In this document: one piece after another, positions 11,460 through 24,381 of the stretch
Layout: every line of letters starts with the position of its first letter
Numbering within the stretch: the stretch's first letter is position 1
NCBI GenBank assembly: GCA_028829895.1
Contig: JALGAQ010000009.1
Location: 310,001 to 374,000, forward strand
Direction of reading: 5' to 3'
Length of the DNA stretch: 64,000 bases
Source of the DNA: Sinotaia quadrata
Lineage: Eukaryota; Mollusca; Gastropoda; Architaenioglossa; Viviparidae
Notes under the pieces: generated by a model
Databases searched by the model: none
What the model was told of the DNA's origin: nothing
Seen by the model: the letters and a program-made list of their open reading frames with translations, nothing else
Position numbers and translations under genes: made by a program

Positions 11460-11984
11460 AACGGAATCTTGGATTCTTCAACACATATGCTTTCTGCTTG
11501 GCCTCAGTCAGCTTCTTTCTCTTCAGCCGCAATTGTTGGAGCTATTGTAACACCTCCTCATCTCTTTCACTCAAATCTTTATTGGATGTCTCCGCGAGAT
11601 TCTGCTCCCGTTCATTCGTTTGTTTCATCGTGTTTCATCGTCCGGCCCGTGGCGTTCAAGTAATCATGATAGGTTTATTGAACATGGTCATCATCGTCAC
11701 TCAACGCTTTATTGTTAACTAAAATATAAGAAGATTTAGCGACCCTAACCGCAAAATTATCCCTATCTGTACTATGACATGAACCAGCCTTAGAACCAGA
11801 GGGAATAGAAACAAAGACTTACCGGGACTTCTCGCATGTAGGGCGCTCCTCCGATCCAGTATCTATGTTCTTCAAAGACATGTTCTTGTTTCTTAGTTGA
11901 AGGCCTAGAGTTCGTATCCAAACCAAGTATTGGATACCACGAGGCCAGAAAAGCACGAAGGTCGGGAGATAAAACTTCGAGAAT
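11460..11984 (-). pseudogene. BEL/Pao gag N-terminal remnant
   Basis: Minus-strand sequence homologous to the N-terminal gag parts at 10500-10904 and 29040-29560 (same spacing of the Leu/Arg-rich helix and Ser-rich segment). It lies directly next to the LTR at 11985-12424, in the position expected for the 5' end of gag. It is cut off at about 11460, close to the family C LTR. Confidence 0.65.
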
Positions 11985-12424
11985 TATAAATATTATCCGT
12001 TGATAAGATTCTCAGAATTTCGATAAACCTGGAGATATGCGGAAGTCCCGACCAACAAGAATGCGTATATTCTATCAGAACTGTTTATGCGGTTCTAAAT
12101 AATAAACAATAATACAAGTTATATACAATACCTCGAAGCTCCGCACAAAAATGCACAAAACACTTGGCTCAACAAGAAATGTCCACAACGAGCAGATATA
12201 CTATAAGTGAATTGTCAATAGAAAAAAAACGCAGGGTTATTAAACTTAGAAGCTAGCGCTCATAACACCGATCAGTCAAGCAATATCATTTGTAATGTCC
12301 ACCGTAAATTACAAGTATAAAAGGAACGTTTAAACAAGGAAGCAATATTCGGGGTAATCACGGCGTTTGGGGCAGTTGGAGGTCAAACAGGTTATGAATT
12401 ATTCTTCTTCTACAAAATCAACGC
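11985..12424 (-). repeat. BEL/Pao LTR (family D), left arm of a large inverted repeat
   Basis: 440 bp, hallmark block AATTTCGATAAACCTGGAGA, ends CTTCTTCTACA. It is almost the exact reverse complement of 14090-14502 and 16270-16696. The first dinucleotide is mutated (TA instead of TG). Confidence 0.85.
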
Positions 12425-12439
12425 TGCTGCTTCGTCGGT

Positions 12440-13800
12440 GGGGATGTCAAAAAACGTAAGGTTTATCAAATGAGGTAACGTCTCTGCTTCTGCATTCAGG
12501 GGTTTGATTGGTCTAACAGGTGTTTCATCAACCGTGTACGCTTCGTTCACGTCAACCACGTGTTCCCAAGCAATAGAATTCATCACCAACCCCCTTTCTA
12601 ACTGCGATATGAAGAATTTCTTCTAAATTTCCTCAGTCTCAAGTCCAAATTCGTGGTCAGTAACCCTTGTCGGTGTGCAAATTCCTTTACAAAAGCGTCA
12701 TATTTGCATCCGAGTCTAAAAACGCTATTGTCTCAACTAGTCTATTCGAGGTTTCAATCTAATGGGCAAAATGAGTAACTTCACCAATCATTGTACCCCA
12801 TGCGTCACGGTACATATACCGACTTCGGAGGTTTCCGTTGTTCTCCTCTCTAAGTGAATTGAAAAATAGAGTAACTAATAATGCCGTTTTTTGGTATTAC
12901 TTCGGACATACTGTTGATTTATTACATCTAACGGCCAGTTGTTGATAACTCAAACATTCGAAGCAAACTCCAACTGATTTGATGGCCGTCCACGGATCGG
13001 AAAAGCTCATATTGAATAACATCGAGCAGTACTCAAGTTAATGCGAATTCTGACGTAATCAACATGTCTCCAAACTTACTGAGGTAGTGAAAGCTCCCAG
13101 AAATACACCCGATGGATCTTCCTCTTCTGCGGTAATTTTGCTCCACTCTAGGTCTACTGGAACCGTACATCATTGAAAAGCCAGAACAGCGGTATGTATC
13201 CTATCTCTTTTCAAGATGAACTATTTAAGATTGTCAAAGTTTGCTTCCATCCTAAAGTAGATGACTTGTCGGCTTTTTCGATCCATTTTGTTTGCAACGC
13301 TCGGGGTGATCCACCGAAAATGGACTCCAAACATATCCAGAACTCACGTCTGACAGGGGGTTCACTTGCTCCAAGGCAATACTGAAATTTTGCATCCGAC
13401 TGCCTAAACGCATAAGCGATTTTGGAATCACCACTCGTTTCTTGATTCGTTCAACAAAGGACGTATGGAATCTTGTGCTACTTGATGAAGGTTACCAAAA
13501 AGTTGCTTCAACATTGCACGTACCCTATTATATGCACCTGCTAGCGGCAAGCGCAAGTAATCTTTAACGGCAAACTTCGTCACGCCTCTGAAGTAGTGCG
13601 CCAACTGAAAGAGTCATTTTCGAGGATCGGATACTCTTGATTCAACATAATATTCAAATTAACGGATAAACTAAATATAATCCAGCGATTAACCGTCAAA
13701 AAAACACAACTCGACATTAGATTATATAACAGTTAAGAGTGGATACCATTGCGTCGATTTGACATGCGCACATCGACCGTTTGGAGACTGAAGAAAGCGA
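12440..13800 (-). pseudogene. Decayed BEL/Pao gag-protease remnant
   Basis: Translating the minus strand in shifting frames gives, from right to left, a capsid-like piece (about 13720-13460: ESRVSDPRK, LFQLAHYFRG), a protease-like piece (about 12765-12690: ETIAFLDSDANMTLL) and early pol (about 12670-12440: RVTDHEFGLETEEI, HVVDVNEAYTVDE). The order matches the other Pao units. Stops in every frame. Confidence 0.65.
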
Positions 13801-14089
13801 CTCGAATGCTCCGTGAGAGACCAAGGCCTCGCAATCATTCATGTATTGGTTAATAACCTGATCAAATATCGCTGCTTTATCTTCAAAAACTATTTACTTC
13901 AACTGTCCCATTAGGCAATAGTTCTACGCAATCAGTGGATTCCATCGCGTTGTTCTTCTAACTGTAGGTGCTATTCATGAATATTTTGGCTGAAAAATTA
14001 GTAAAAATTTAGTAGTACAAGTGATACAGGAGGTTTTACTGTTAGCAACAGAGAAGCAATCAGAGACTAAGCTTGCTTCTGCTGAGACC

Positions 14090-14502
14090 TGTGAAGAAGA
14101 AGAATAATTCATTCCTTGTTGACCTCCAACTGCCCCAAATCCCGTGATTACTCCGAATATTGCTTCCTTGTTTAAACGTTCCTTTATACTTGTAATTTAC
14201 GGTGGACATTACAAATGATATTGCTTGACTGATCGGTGTTATGAGCGCTAGCTTCTAAGTTTAATAACCCTGCGTTGTTTTTTTCTATTGACAATTCACT
14301 TATAGTATATCTGCTCGTTGTGGACATTTCTTGTTGAGCCAAGTGTTTTGTGCATTTTTGTGCGAAGCTTCGAGGTATTGTATATAACTTGTATTATTGT
14401 TTATTATTTAGAACCGCATAAACAGTTCTGATAGAATATACGTATTCTTGTTGGTCGGGTTTATCGAAATGCTGAGGCTCTTATCAACGGATAAGAGTTA
14501 CA
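14090..14502 (+). repeat. BEL/Pao LTR (family D), 5' LTR
   Basis: 413 bp. It is both the 5' LTR of the short plus-strand element and the right arm of the inverted repeat with 11985-12424. Confidence 0.85.
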
Positions 14503-14643
14503 CAATGCGCTTGTTCATTATCCAAAAATTTTGATCTGTCTGAAGTCAAACACAGAGAAGAACTCGTACACGTATAACGGTACTTGATCCAGCCACCTAC
14601 GCCACCCTAAAGCGCTCATTCCCATAGCCAATACAGAGGGGAA

Positions 14644-15967
14644 ATGCCTCGACTAGATCTTCCGAAGTTTGATGAAAACCCCAAGAATCATTGGAAGTTT
14701 ATGCAGCAGTTACAAATCTTAGTTGAGCATAGAGTCTCTGAAAACGGGCAAAGGCTGATTTATTTGATGAATCCGTGCATAATGCAAGCCCGTTAGCAAT
14801 CTCTGAATGCTTCGGGAGCGACCCAGATTGTAATTATGGCATGGCGAAGGAGATTTTTGGGTATTTGTATGGTAGGGACCATATGGTGATCCCAGCCATA
14901 ATGGAAGATCTATTCAAGGATATGAAAAAGAACTCATGACGACGCTGAATCATTGAACGGGTTAGCATGCGTATGTGCAACTGCCAACTGGCGCTTCGAC
15001 GCATTAGGCGTGAAACTGAGTTAAACACCACAGCAACTGCAGAACGTATTGTGCATACTCTACCCGACGACTCTAGATGCACTTGGGCACGATTAGCCGC
15101 TGAAAAGTCAGAGGAAGGAGAGGAAGTGAATTTCTCGGACCTATACGCCTTTGTACAAAAAGAGGCACGTGTTAGAAGTGGTGTGTTTGGTAAATTCATG
15201 ATACCAACGAGAACGCTTGAACAATGCGAGCGACTTCAAGGAAACGAAAGACCTTTGGACACGAAGTCTTATGGAGCAAGAGCTGAAGGAAGCTTGTGTA
15301 TACAAAATAGCAATTGCGAGTTAAGTGATCGCCTGATCTGTTACCGAGCACACAGTATAAGAGCATTGCCAAATGTACTCTCGACTGTCTCCATCACAGC
15401 GATGGAAGATGTTACGCCGAAACGGTTTGTGTTTCGCGTGTCTGAGAGGTAGACACCGTAGCGATGCCTGCAGAAGCGTGAAGGCTTGTAGTGTTGCTGG
15501 GTGCATCAGTAAGCACCACCACACTTCAGTGTGTAACGCGAGCAGAACAGTCGGAGATCAGGACCAACACGCGTGGAACGACTAAGCAAAAGCTACCGAT
15601 TTCGTGCTTAGTTCTGAATCAGGTCAAACTTGAATGCTGGAGGGAGCATATGACAGAGTGCGCTCTTATTGATAATAATGCTCATAATGCGAATTCTGCC
15701 GTGGTTCTTAATTTAACAACAAATAAACGAAAAAATTTGACGGAGACTGTGCCACATGGTGTGACCTCGAATGTCTCAGGCGAAGTTCGTGTTTCGCATA
15801 AAGCGGAGATTTTAGGTAAGAGATTGCGGCTTGAAAAGATTCAAGCGACTGATCGACTTGTCAAAACCACTGATGATCTTGTGAAAGCGAACGATGAGTG
15901 GACAAGAAATGTCGAGCCTTCTACCTCTGCACTGGTATCAATGCTCATCCTTGGATTCGATGTTTAG
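14644..15967 (+). pseudogene. BEL/Pao gag with CCHC zinc knuckle
   Basis: Begins with the capsid-like MPRLDLPKFDENPKNHWKF and FMQQLQILVEHRVSENGQ, is interrupted by several stops, continues at 14967-15300 with CQLALRRIR and RIVHTLPDDSRCTWARL, and shows a nucleocapsid knuckle at about 15436 in a third frame: GLCFACLRGRHRSDAC (C-x2-C-x4-H-x4-C). A 158-residue open stretch follows (15491-15967) without a clear domain. No protease or pol. Confidence 0.8.
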
Positions 15968-16269
15968 TAAAAATGCTACTCGGTTAACAAAGTTCTATCT
16001 CGGGTACTTACAATCTACTGCTGCCTTTGTTCTATACCTAACAGCGGTCTGAAGATGTATGTGCGATTTAGAAATTGGATGTTCAATAGAAAAGAATTCG
16101 ATTATCATTGTATGAATCTACTATTGTGGCATATTAAGGGGTCATAGATTTAATGAAGGTCGGTTGGTTAAGATACGAGTTTGGGTAGCTATAGCTAATT
16201 GATAGTTGAATAAACTGCCATGAGCCGGCCACCGAGGGGGATGGAAATCCTGATCGATTTTGAAGGCGG

Positions 16270-16696
16270 TGTAGAAGAAGAATAATTCATTACCTGTTTA
16301 ACCTCCGACTGGCCCAAACCTCGTGATTACCCCGAATATTGCTTCCTTGTTTTAACGTTCCTTTTTACTTGTAATTTATGGTGGATATTAAAAATGATAT
16401 TGCTTGACTGATTGGTGTTATGAGCGCTAGCTTCTAAGTTTAATAACCCTGCGTTTTTTTTTATTGACAATTCACTTATATTATATCTGGTCGTTGTGGA
16501 CATTTCTTGTTGTGCCAAGTTTTTTGTGCCTTTTGTGCGAATCTTCGAAATATTTTTTATAACTTGCATTATTCTGTATTATTTTGAATCGTATAACTAG
16601 TTCCGATAGAATAAATGTAATCTTGTTGATCGGAAATTCCGCGTATCTCCAGGTTTATCGAAATTCTGAAACTTTTATCAATGGATAATTTTTACA
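16270..16696 (+). repeat. BEL/Pao LTR (family D), 3' LTR
   Basis: 427 bp, same orientation as 14090-14502, begins TGTAGAAGAAG and ends TTTTTACA. More diverged from 14090-14502 than 11985-12424 is. Confidence 0.82.
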
Positions 16697-17962
16697 GATA
16701 GTATGTGACCTCTTATAGGCTCATTGTGTGTGGGAACAAAGTGTTGGCGGACCAAAGCAACCATTTGCTATGCTGTGAGTTTAGAGAGTAAGATTGTCTA
16801 AATTACTGGATCTAATTGAATATCTTACAGTCAGCGCTTGAGTTTCTTGTGCACGTATTATCGGAGGAGCCGTGTGAAGTCGAATGTTGAACTGAGAACT
16901 TGAAGATGACTTTTTAAAACTACAAAGAATGCTGAACTAAGGTCACGATCTGAAGTTGTTTAAACCATGAAAGTTGCATGTAAATGATGTTATTACACTC
17001 TCTATTTGCGTAGTGAATGATGTAACAGCTTCTCCACGTTGATTGTGAACGCCATGAAAGCAGGCTGTTTAAGCAGGATCTATATGCATTTATGTCGGGA
17101 AAAAATGTTGGCACGGTTATAAACTCGCATATGAAAGATTTCAATACCATCCTTGGCGCTTCCACTTAGTTTGAGAAGAGAATGAGCTGATAATTGATTT
17201 TCCCTTCTGTTCTTTACTGCACTATAAAATAATGAACAATGAACAAGCCTCCGTAGCGACAATAAATACAACCCGCTGATGCCACTTAAACCAATCCTCA
17301 TTCAAAATTCAAATGTTTTTATAAGTTGAAGCAACTTGCTGTCATTAGCGTATTGATCAGTCGTGTGCCTGTATAGTTGAGAAGAGTTTAAAAGCCACCG
17401 TCTGTCGCGTGGCCAAAGACATGAATCGTTGTATAGTCTTAGTGATACCTTCAAGAAAGCGAAATAAAAGATCCCTCTTCGGGACTATATATTGTAATTT
17501 CCTATTTTCTGTTTTCAGGTGATATTGTGTTAAATCCTTCTGAGATCATAACAATTACAATCAAATGTGCTGAAAATGCAGTACACTTTAAAATTAATTG
17601 TGAACACAGGATTCCTAGATTGCTCCGAAAGATGAGGTTTTTTAGTTAAAATTCAAAGCTTACAATGTAAACTGAAATATTTCATTAAACGCATCGATTT
17701 CAGCAGCGTAAGATTAGCACAGTCGATGGCTTACTTTTATATATACGATAATTATTGGCCTATTGTTGGCAGGGGTCTAAACTAATCCATGATTATAATG
17801 AACCGTTTATCAAACATTTTCGGTACTTTTTGGCTAACAAAATCCATCCAACGTCTGCCATTATTTTCATCAACACACAAACTGCCGCTCACACTGAGAA
17901 AACTTTCTGCGGGAATATCAGCGACGGCCAAATTACGGTTTCCCAATTCTTAATGAAATAGA
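16697..17962. other. No gene seen
   Basis: AT-rich spacer between the BEL/Pao cluster and RTE copy 2. Several 60-80 codon frames, none recognisable. Confidence 0.5.
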
Positions 17963-20900
17963 GATTCGAGAGGGGATGGACACCACCACCAAGCTATTGA
18001 AGCCCATAGAAAGGTCATAGTTAAGAGGAAGTTTATTGGTGAATTGGACATGAAAACCACTTGCGCGATCCAGCAGCCTAAAGGAAATAACAATGCCATA
18101 CAACTTCCATCTAAAGACGTAATCACCGGCACATGGATTGTCCGTACACTGTATGGATCTGGAAGAGTTCACGGGTTGGATCTTGCACTAAACACATATC
18201 GATGGGATATCGTCGGTCTATGCGAGATACGATGGACTAATTTTGGTAATACTACGACAAATAGTGGCCAAAAAATCTTGTTTTCTGGAGATGACAGGAC
18301 GCATCAGCATGGATTTGGATTGATTTTAGGAAAGGAAACACTAAATAGCACAATAACTTATTCCCTAATCTCCGGTAGACTCATATCGATCCGTATTGTA
18401 GCCAAACCTCACAATCTAACTGTGATACATGTCTATGCTCCTACCATAGATCATGATGGCAACGAAGTACAGGAATTTTACGATCAGCTGGAGCAAGAAA
18501 TAAAAAGGTTTCGAAAAAAATAATTCTGATTGTTCAAGGAGATTGGAATGCAAAAGTTGGGCGCGATGCTTATGAACACTGGGTCGGAACGGTCGGTAAA
18601 TTTGATCTTGGAGAGACAAATGATAGTGGGCTTAGGCTACTTCAATTTGCAAAGAGTCACCATCCTACTCTTCTCAACGCACTTCACCAGCATAAGCTAT
18701 CCAGAACCGCAACGTGTCACTCACCGAATGGCCTCGTACACAACCAGATTGATTTCATCCTCGCACCTCAGCGTTTTAAGTAGAGCATCAATATGGCCAA
18801 GACAAGGACGTTCCCTGGGGCTGACATAGGCAACGTTCATGACCTCGTCCTGGGAACATTCAGGATAAAACTTAGCAGCAATCAGCCAGAAGCGACCACG
18901 TATTCGGTTCGACACTGAAAAACATAATGCTCCTTCAATTGCTGATCGGTGGGAGATTTGCAGCTTTAAGCCTAATTGATCAGGATATTGACGCGCTTGT
19001 CAATAATGTAAAAGAAGTGCATAATTTAACAGCGGAGGAGCTACTACGCAGGAAAAAACAACTCTGGATGACCACCGAAATGCTCGACCTTTTTGAAAAG
19101 CGACGTCAATTGAAAGCTCAGAAACACAATACCGAATGGAATGAGTAAATACAACCAGGCTCATGTAACTATTAGAATGAAAATGAGAATAGCGAAAGAG
19201 CAGTAGATTGAACATAAATGTGAGGGAATATATGAAAGTGATCAATAACAAGAAAGCGCATGCCGTGCTAAAGACACAAAATCAAGAGACGCAAAAGCTT
19301 CCACCATCGAAGAAAACATGGTAACGTTCTAACCGACAATGACGATATTATCAAAAGATGGACCGAATACTGCAAAGATCTATACAACCAGGAACTCAAG
19401 CCAGACACAACCATTAAACAGAGGAACCTCACCTCCGATAATGAAACAAGTTCACTAACTATGAAAGAAGAGGTAGAAATAGCTATACAGAGTTTGAAGA
19501 ACGGGAAAGCACCAGGAATAGACAATGTTCCTGCTGAGTTGTTTAAAGCCGGAGGCGAGGAAACCCTTAAAGCCTTGACTATATTGTGGCAGAACATATG
19601 GACAACCAAGCAGTGGCCAGAACAATGGAGAAAATTACCGAATATTCCATTGCCGGAAAAAGAACTTCAGAAAGTGTGACAACTATCGAACCATCACACT
19701 TATTAGCCATCCAAGCAAGGTAATGCTTCGCGTCATCGTGAACCGCTCAAAGTTCAGGGCAAAGTCACTTTTGTCTGAAGAACAGGGTGGTTTCAGACCC
19801 CGATAAAGTACCGTTGAGCAAATATTTAATTTTTTAATAATAATAGAAAAGTTTCTTCAACACCAAAGGAACCTCCATCACAACTTCGCAGACTTCAAGA
19901 AAGATTTTGACCGAGTTTGCACGATGGGCTATGGCATGCACTCAGGGGATTTCATATCGACTCTACTACTGAGAATGTATTAGAATCGCTGTATGAAAGA
20001 GTGAGTAGTGATGTCTTCCTAAACAATCATGTGGGTGAGTTCTTTCGCACAACTTTTGGTGTTCGACAAGGCTGTCCCTTATCACTTATACTGTTGAACT
20101 TATTTCTAGAGAAAATAATGCAGGAATCTCTAGAAGGACACTTTACTTCTGTTTCAATCGGCGGAAGACCTATCTGCAACCTTTGGTTCGTAGACGACAT
20201 CGACCTGTTGGGGGCGAGCGAAAACGACCTGCAAGATCTTACTGATCGCCTGAACAACAGAGCTACCGCATATGGAATGGAAATAAGTGCAAGCAAGTTG
20301 AAAGTAATGGTAAACAGCAGAAGCATCATAAATGCCAATATCACAGTCAATGGTCAAACACTACAGCAGGTAAAACGCTTTAAATACCTTGGCACAACAC
20401 TCACCAAGTACGGCACGAGCACTGATGAAATCTCTATTCGAATAGCCCAAGCAACTTCAGTGATGGCTAGGCTCCAAAGGTTGTGGAATTCCTAGATCCG
20501 TTTAAAAAGAAGTACAGGCTTTTTGAATCGCTAGTTGTCTCGGCTCTTCTTTATGGCTGTTAGGCTTGGACTGTGTTGTCAGAGGCAGAGGAGAACACAC
20601 AAGCTTTAGAAAATTGAAGTCTAAGAAAACTCCTTGACATTTCCTGGCGGGATCAAAAATCGAATGATTATGTACGTTCTCAAGTGCAGCGATATGTGCA
20701 CCATCACGAACCAATTCTTGTCACCATTAAGAGACGAAAACTACAATGGTTCGGTCATACAACTCACCATGATACCCTTTCAAAAACTATTCTTCAAGGA
20801 ACAGTGGAGGGGGGTCGAAGATGAGGAAGAGAAAAGAAAAGCTGGATGGATAACATAAAGGATTGAACCCATATGAGCATGTTCGATTTGTTGCGGACTG

Positions 20901-20990
20901 CTGAGAACAGAGAAGCGTTGATAGGTGTCATTACCTCCTGAAATTCTCTTTCCATCCTACGATAATCCAGGTCAAGGGATTAGAAGAAGG
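17963..20990 (+). mobile_element. RTE-type non-LTR retrotransposon, copy 2, near full length, broken
   Basis: About 3.0 kb. A short 5' leader (GAGAGGGGATGG) is followed by the endonuclease (from 18050: GTWIVRTLYGSGR, RWDIVGLCEIRW, VIHVYAPTIDHD, GDWNAKVG), linker, reverse transcriptase (19461-20495: LKNGKAPGIDNVPAELFKAG, GVRQGCPLS, FVDDIDLLGA at about 20185) and C-terminal domain to about 20940. The 3' end is GGATTAGAAGAAGGAGAGAAG, a short GAAG-type tail. Unlike copy 3 the catalytic DD pair is kept, but stops and frameshifts (for example 18523, 19148, 20495) inactivate it. Confidence 0.88.
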
Positions 20991-21009
20991 AGAGAAGAAG
21001 ATTGTTGGC

Positions 21010-21440
21010 AGTCAAGTTCATATCGATAGTCCTATCACAGCCTGGCCTACAATTCGGCTGGACGTCAAATATTAACTTCTAATTCAAGTAATGAGGTAGA
21101 TACAGAGATCCTTCTCATTGTTTCTCTTCAAGTCAGTAATTCGCACTATTATAGTTTGATAGCACGACAAACAAAGACCATTATAAGGCTTATTCTTTTT
21201 CACCGCTCATTTGTCACCCCCAGTAGACAAATAACCCAGAAGACAAGTAATTGACATGGGTGGCTGTAGAGGTAATCACCACACATTCTCAAATAAACGG
21301 AAAACGTATTGTGCAGCGTTTTAAGGGCCAAAAGTAGTTCTAAGAATCAAGCCCAAGATCCATGTTTCCACGATATGCGATCTATAATTAATTAAAAAAC
21401 GAAACCAAATAGGAAATGAAAAGGAAAAAACGCCACGTTT
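21010..21440. other. No gene seen
   Basis: Spacer between RTE copy 2 and the Merlin transposon, with no supported feature. Confidence 0.5.
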
Positions 21441-21449
21441 ACTGTGATG

Positions 21450-22420
21450 AACGGGGTGCCCCCAATTTTAATTCTTCAATTTTTGCGCAAAAATCGAGTA
21501 ACATCCTTCATGAAATCGTGCGCTCTTTCTAATTGAGACATGATTTTCCAAGAATCTCAACGCTTATTTTTGTTTGTTTGCCTCACTTTTGTGTACGAGC
21601 GCGCTTAGCTAATTACTCAAATTTAACACACAAGATGGTGCATGTTCATACCGCCTTATGAGCATGTTCCTTGGTGATCGAGCGTTTGGGTTCTGCCAAC
21701 AGTTTGGATTACTTGCTAACCATGTGCAGCGTTCCTGCGGATCGCATATGCAATTTCAAACATACAGCAAGTCTCTAGACGGAGTAATTTTTGTTGTGCT
21801 CGATGCAACACTACGCGATCTGTACGGAAAGGCACGTTTTTCGAAAATCCGAAATTATCGCTGTATCTCATGCTGATATTAATTTTATCTTTCATTATTG
21901 ATGTACCGGTTACATTTGCAGCAGTTAATTAGGGTATAAGCAAGAAAACCGCTATACAATGGTATACTTATTGCCGGGACATTTGTTCATGGAAGATGAT
22001 GCATACCGATACCAGATTTGAAGAAAGAGGCGTTCTTGTTGATGTAGATGGTCGCGGACGACCGCTGCCTCAATTCTGGTTATTCGGTCTGTATGACACC
22101 CAAAAAATTGGGTGTATGCAAACATGTTCCCGATCCTACAGCGGAAGCCTTAGCACCTTAGCAGTATAATCCATTCCGACGAATGGAAGTCCTATCTCCA
22201 GGATTCCTATGGCAGGCCACGAACATCGGAGTGTTTGCCATAAGAAATGGTTCAATGGCCCGAGGAAAGGGATCCACGCAAACCGTATTAAATCTTTTTG
22301 GAGTAGGATCAGGCGGGGTATGAACAAAGTGAATGGATCATCCTAGACAGGAAGATGGTCACGCTTGGATGAGATACATTTTCGGATATGATACTGATAT
22401 TATACCGGTAATTTCCACTT
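21450..22420 (+). mobile_element. Merlin (ISXO2-like) DNA transposon, broken
   Basis: A candidate left terminal repeat, GGGGTGCCCCCAATTTT, lies near 21450. From about 21655 the plus strand, in shifting frames, encodes a zinc-ribbon-like N-terminal part (FCQQFGLLA, then CGSHMQFQTYSKSLDGVIF), then the DDE nuclease with SIIHSDEWKSYLQ (about 22160) and HRSVCHKKWFNGP, and the conserved end ANRIKSFWSRIRRGM (about 22275-22320). These match ISXO2/Merlin transposases, a group known in schistosomes. Frameshifts near 21745, 21790 and 22160 kill it. I did not find a matching right terminal repeat. Confidence 0.8.
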
Positions 22421-22659
22421 GAAATTCTTTGACTTTTTAACCATATTTCTGACAGATATCCCATTTAACTTATTTTTTAATTATCACAGTTTTTTTACGT
22501 TTTCATACCATTGTAAAACGTTTGCGTTCATAATTTTTTTATGCATCTTCATTAATGTTATCTTTTTTCACCGTTTGCTGAGGCGTCTGCTGTATCTCAT
22601 GTTCTTATTATGCGTAAATGGGTGTATAAAAAGTTTAACCAGATAAACGTTTACTCTGC

Positions 22660-24165
22660 CAAACAGGTATTGCAAGCCGGGAGATATGCGCCAAATCGAT
22701 AACAATCAAGAACCAAGTTTCTCGACTTTAAGGTTTATGCGATTCCAAGATAAAATAAAAATTACTGCACAAGGATACAAACCTCAAAGTTTTGAATGCA
22801 CCTCCGAGACCTCTAATAAGTTGGATAGTTTCTGATGACAAACACAACTATAAAGAGTTACTAGAATACAAATAGAACAGGACACTTACTCATGACAACA
22901 CGCTCACTCACACCGGTAAACGACCAATACGAAAGTGCAGTCAAACATAGCGGTAGGAAAGTAAATAAAACAAAGGCCAGGTCAGTATGGGGAGTAGGGA
23001 GTAGCAGGATCAGGAGTTGGGGCATGCACGAGGAAATTTCATCAATGTCATGATGAACGCGTCCGTTGATACGGAGTGGGCTATCTCCCTTGTTTGCAGG
23101 CAGGTGAAGAGGCAACCACAGCGTTTTTCGATGCCTCTCCCGCGCTTGACAAGGATCGGGCCAAAATAGTCGACACCACTAGCCTAAACGGGTACCGTCC
23201 TTTCTCTAACCTTTCTGCAGGTATGGGCGCCATCACCTGCTGCAGGACAGGAGCGTGTAGTCTTTTGCAGATAAAACACCTTCCTGTTACACGCTTCACG
23301 GCGGAGTACCCATGCACTATCCAAAACTACTTCCGTATGGCTGCGAGCACCTGCGAGCATCTCGAGTGTCTTTCCAAGAGGTGGTAGTGGCGGATGATTA
23401 ACTCGGTCACATGGTGATCTTTGGGCAAGATGATCGGGTGTAACTGGGCGGGTATACGTGAGCCTACCCCCGACTCCTAGGACCCTGTTCTCTAGGATTG
23501 GGTTCAAGCCCTTCAGCTTCACAAAAATCTGGCTGTGCTTGGAGTATGCCTGCTTAGTCAACGCCTCCAGTTCTTGCGGGTCGCTCTGCCCTTACACCTC
23601 TCTGATCAAATCCGTTTCGGCTTCTCTCAGCTCTGCGAGGCTCAACAACCCTTTCGCCAACTTAACGTTAGGCTGCGGCCGCGTCTTTGTCCTCAGAAAC
23701 GTCTTGAACCTCCTAAACCAAGCGACAGTTTCAGCAATTTTGACCACGATGAGAAGTAGCTGGCTATAACGCTTATACCTGACTCCCTATGTATAAGGTT
23801 GACAACCACACTCTTGAGCTTCAGTTCGGGTGCCGCGTCGGGCTTACTTCCCCAACTCGTCTCCGGCCAGTCGTCCTCTAGCAGCCATAGGAAACCTGGT
23901 CCCCTAAACCAGGCTGCCAATGCTTCATGTGAGGTCGTGCCGCTGGAGACTAAGTCTGCTGGATTTTGCTCCGATCGGACATGTCGCCGTTTTTCTGACT
24001 GCCGATCTTCCGCACTCTTGACTGGAAAATACGCCGGTAAACGACCAATACGAAAGTGCAGTCAAACATAGCGGTAGGAAAGTAGATAGTACAAAGGTCA
24101 GGTCAGTATGGGGGGTAGGGAGTAGCGGGATCAGGAGTTGGGGCGTGCACGAGGAAATTTCTTTA
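22660..24165 (-). mobile_element. BEL/Pao element (family E), heavily deleted
   Basis: A common LTR segment (GTAAACGACCAATACGAAAG to GCACGAGGAAATTTC) occurs at 22908-23036 and 24032-24160 in the same orientation. Between them lies minus-strand pol. Most gag and the reverse transcriptase are gone. Confidence 0.75.
23050..24031 (-). pseudogene. BEL/Pao pol: RNase H end and integrase N-terminal part
   Basis: Minus strand, right to left: AAWFRGPGFLWLLEDDWP (about 23920-23860), the linker between RNase H and integrase in Pao elements; LKGLNPILENRVLGVGGRL (about 23515-23455); then in another frame the H2C2-like zinc domain and integrase start YSAVKRVTGRCFICKR, APVLQQVMAPIPAERL (about 23310-23210). 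Integrase would insert the cDNA; the catalytic core is lost beyond 23080. Frameshift at about 23350. Confidence 0.8.
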
Positions 24166-24381
24166 CATAGGGTAACGACATGGATTAATTTTACACCAGA
24201 AATGCTTGTGATCGACTTCAAGGTTACTCACTAGGTCATGACCTAGAGGACAGACCGTTACTGTCGGTAAATGTCAGCGGAAGAATCGTGGTGATTGGAT
24301 AACTAGCAATTTCAGCCTTGAAGAATCGAAATTACATTCGCCACGCTGATAAATGAAAGGACTGAAAAGGTTTTAACTGCA

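Larger units (their letters stand above)
14090..16696 (+). mobile_element. Short BEL/Pao element with two LTRs and gag only
   Basis: Direct LTRs at 14090-14502 and 16270-16696 (TG...CA) enclose only 1.77 kb, enough for gag but not pol. Gag begins soon after the 5' LTR (about 14640). The flanking five-base sequences differ (AGACC and GATAG), so no target duplication is preserved. It may be a deleted or non-autonomous copy, or a recombination product with the inverted LTR at 11985. Confidence 0.8.

Noticed and set aside
22861..23115. 84-codon minus-strand frame
   Set aside because: It falls in the family E LTR, which recurs at 24032-24160; not coding.
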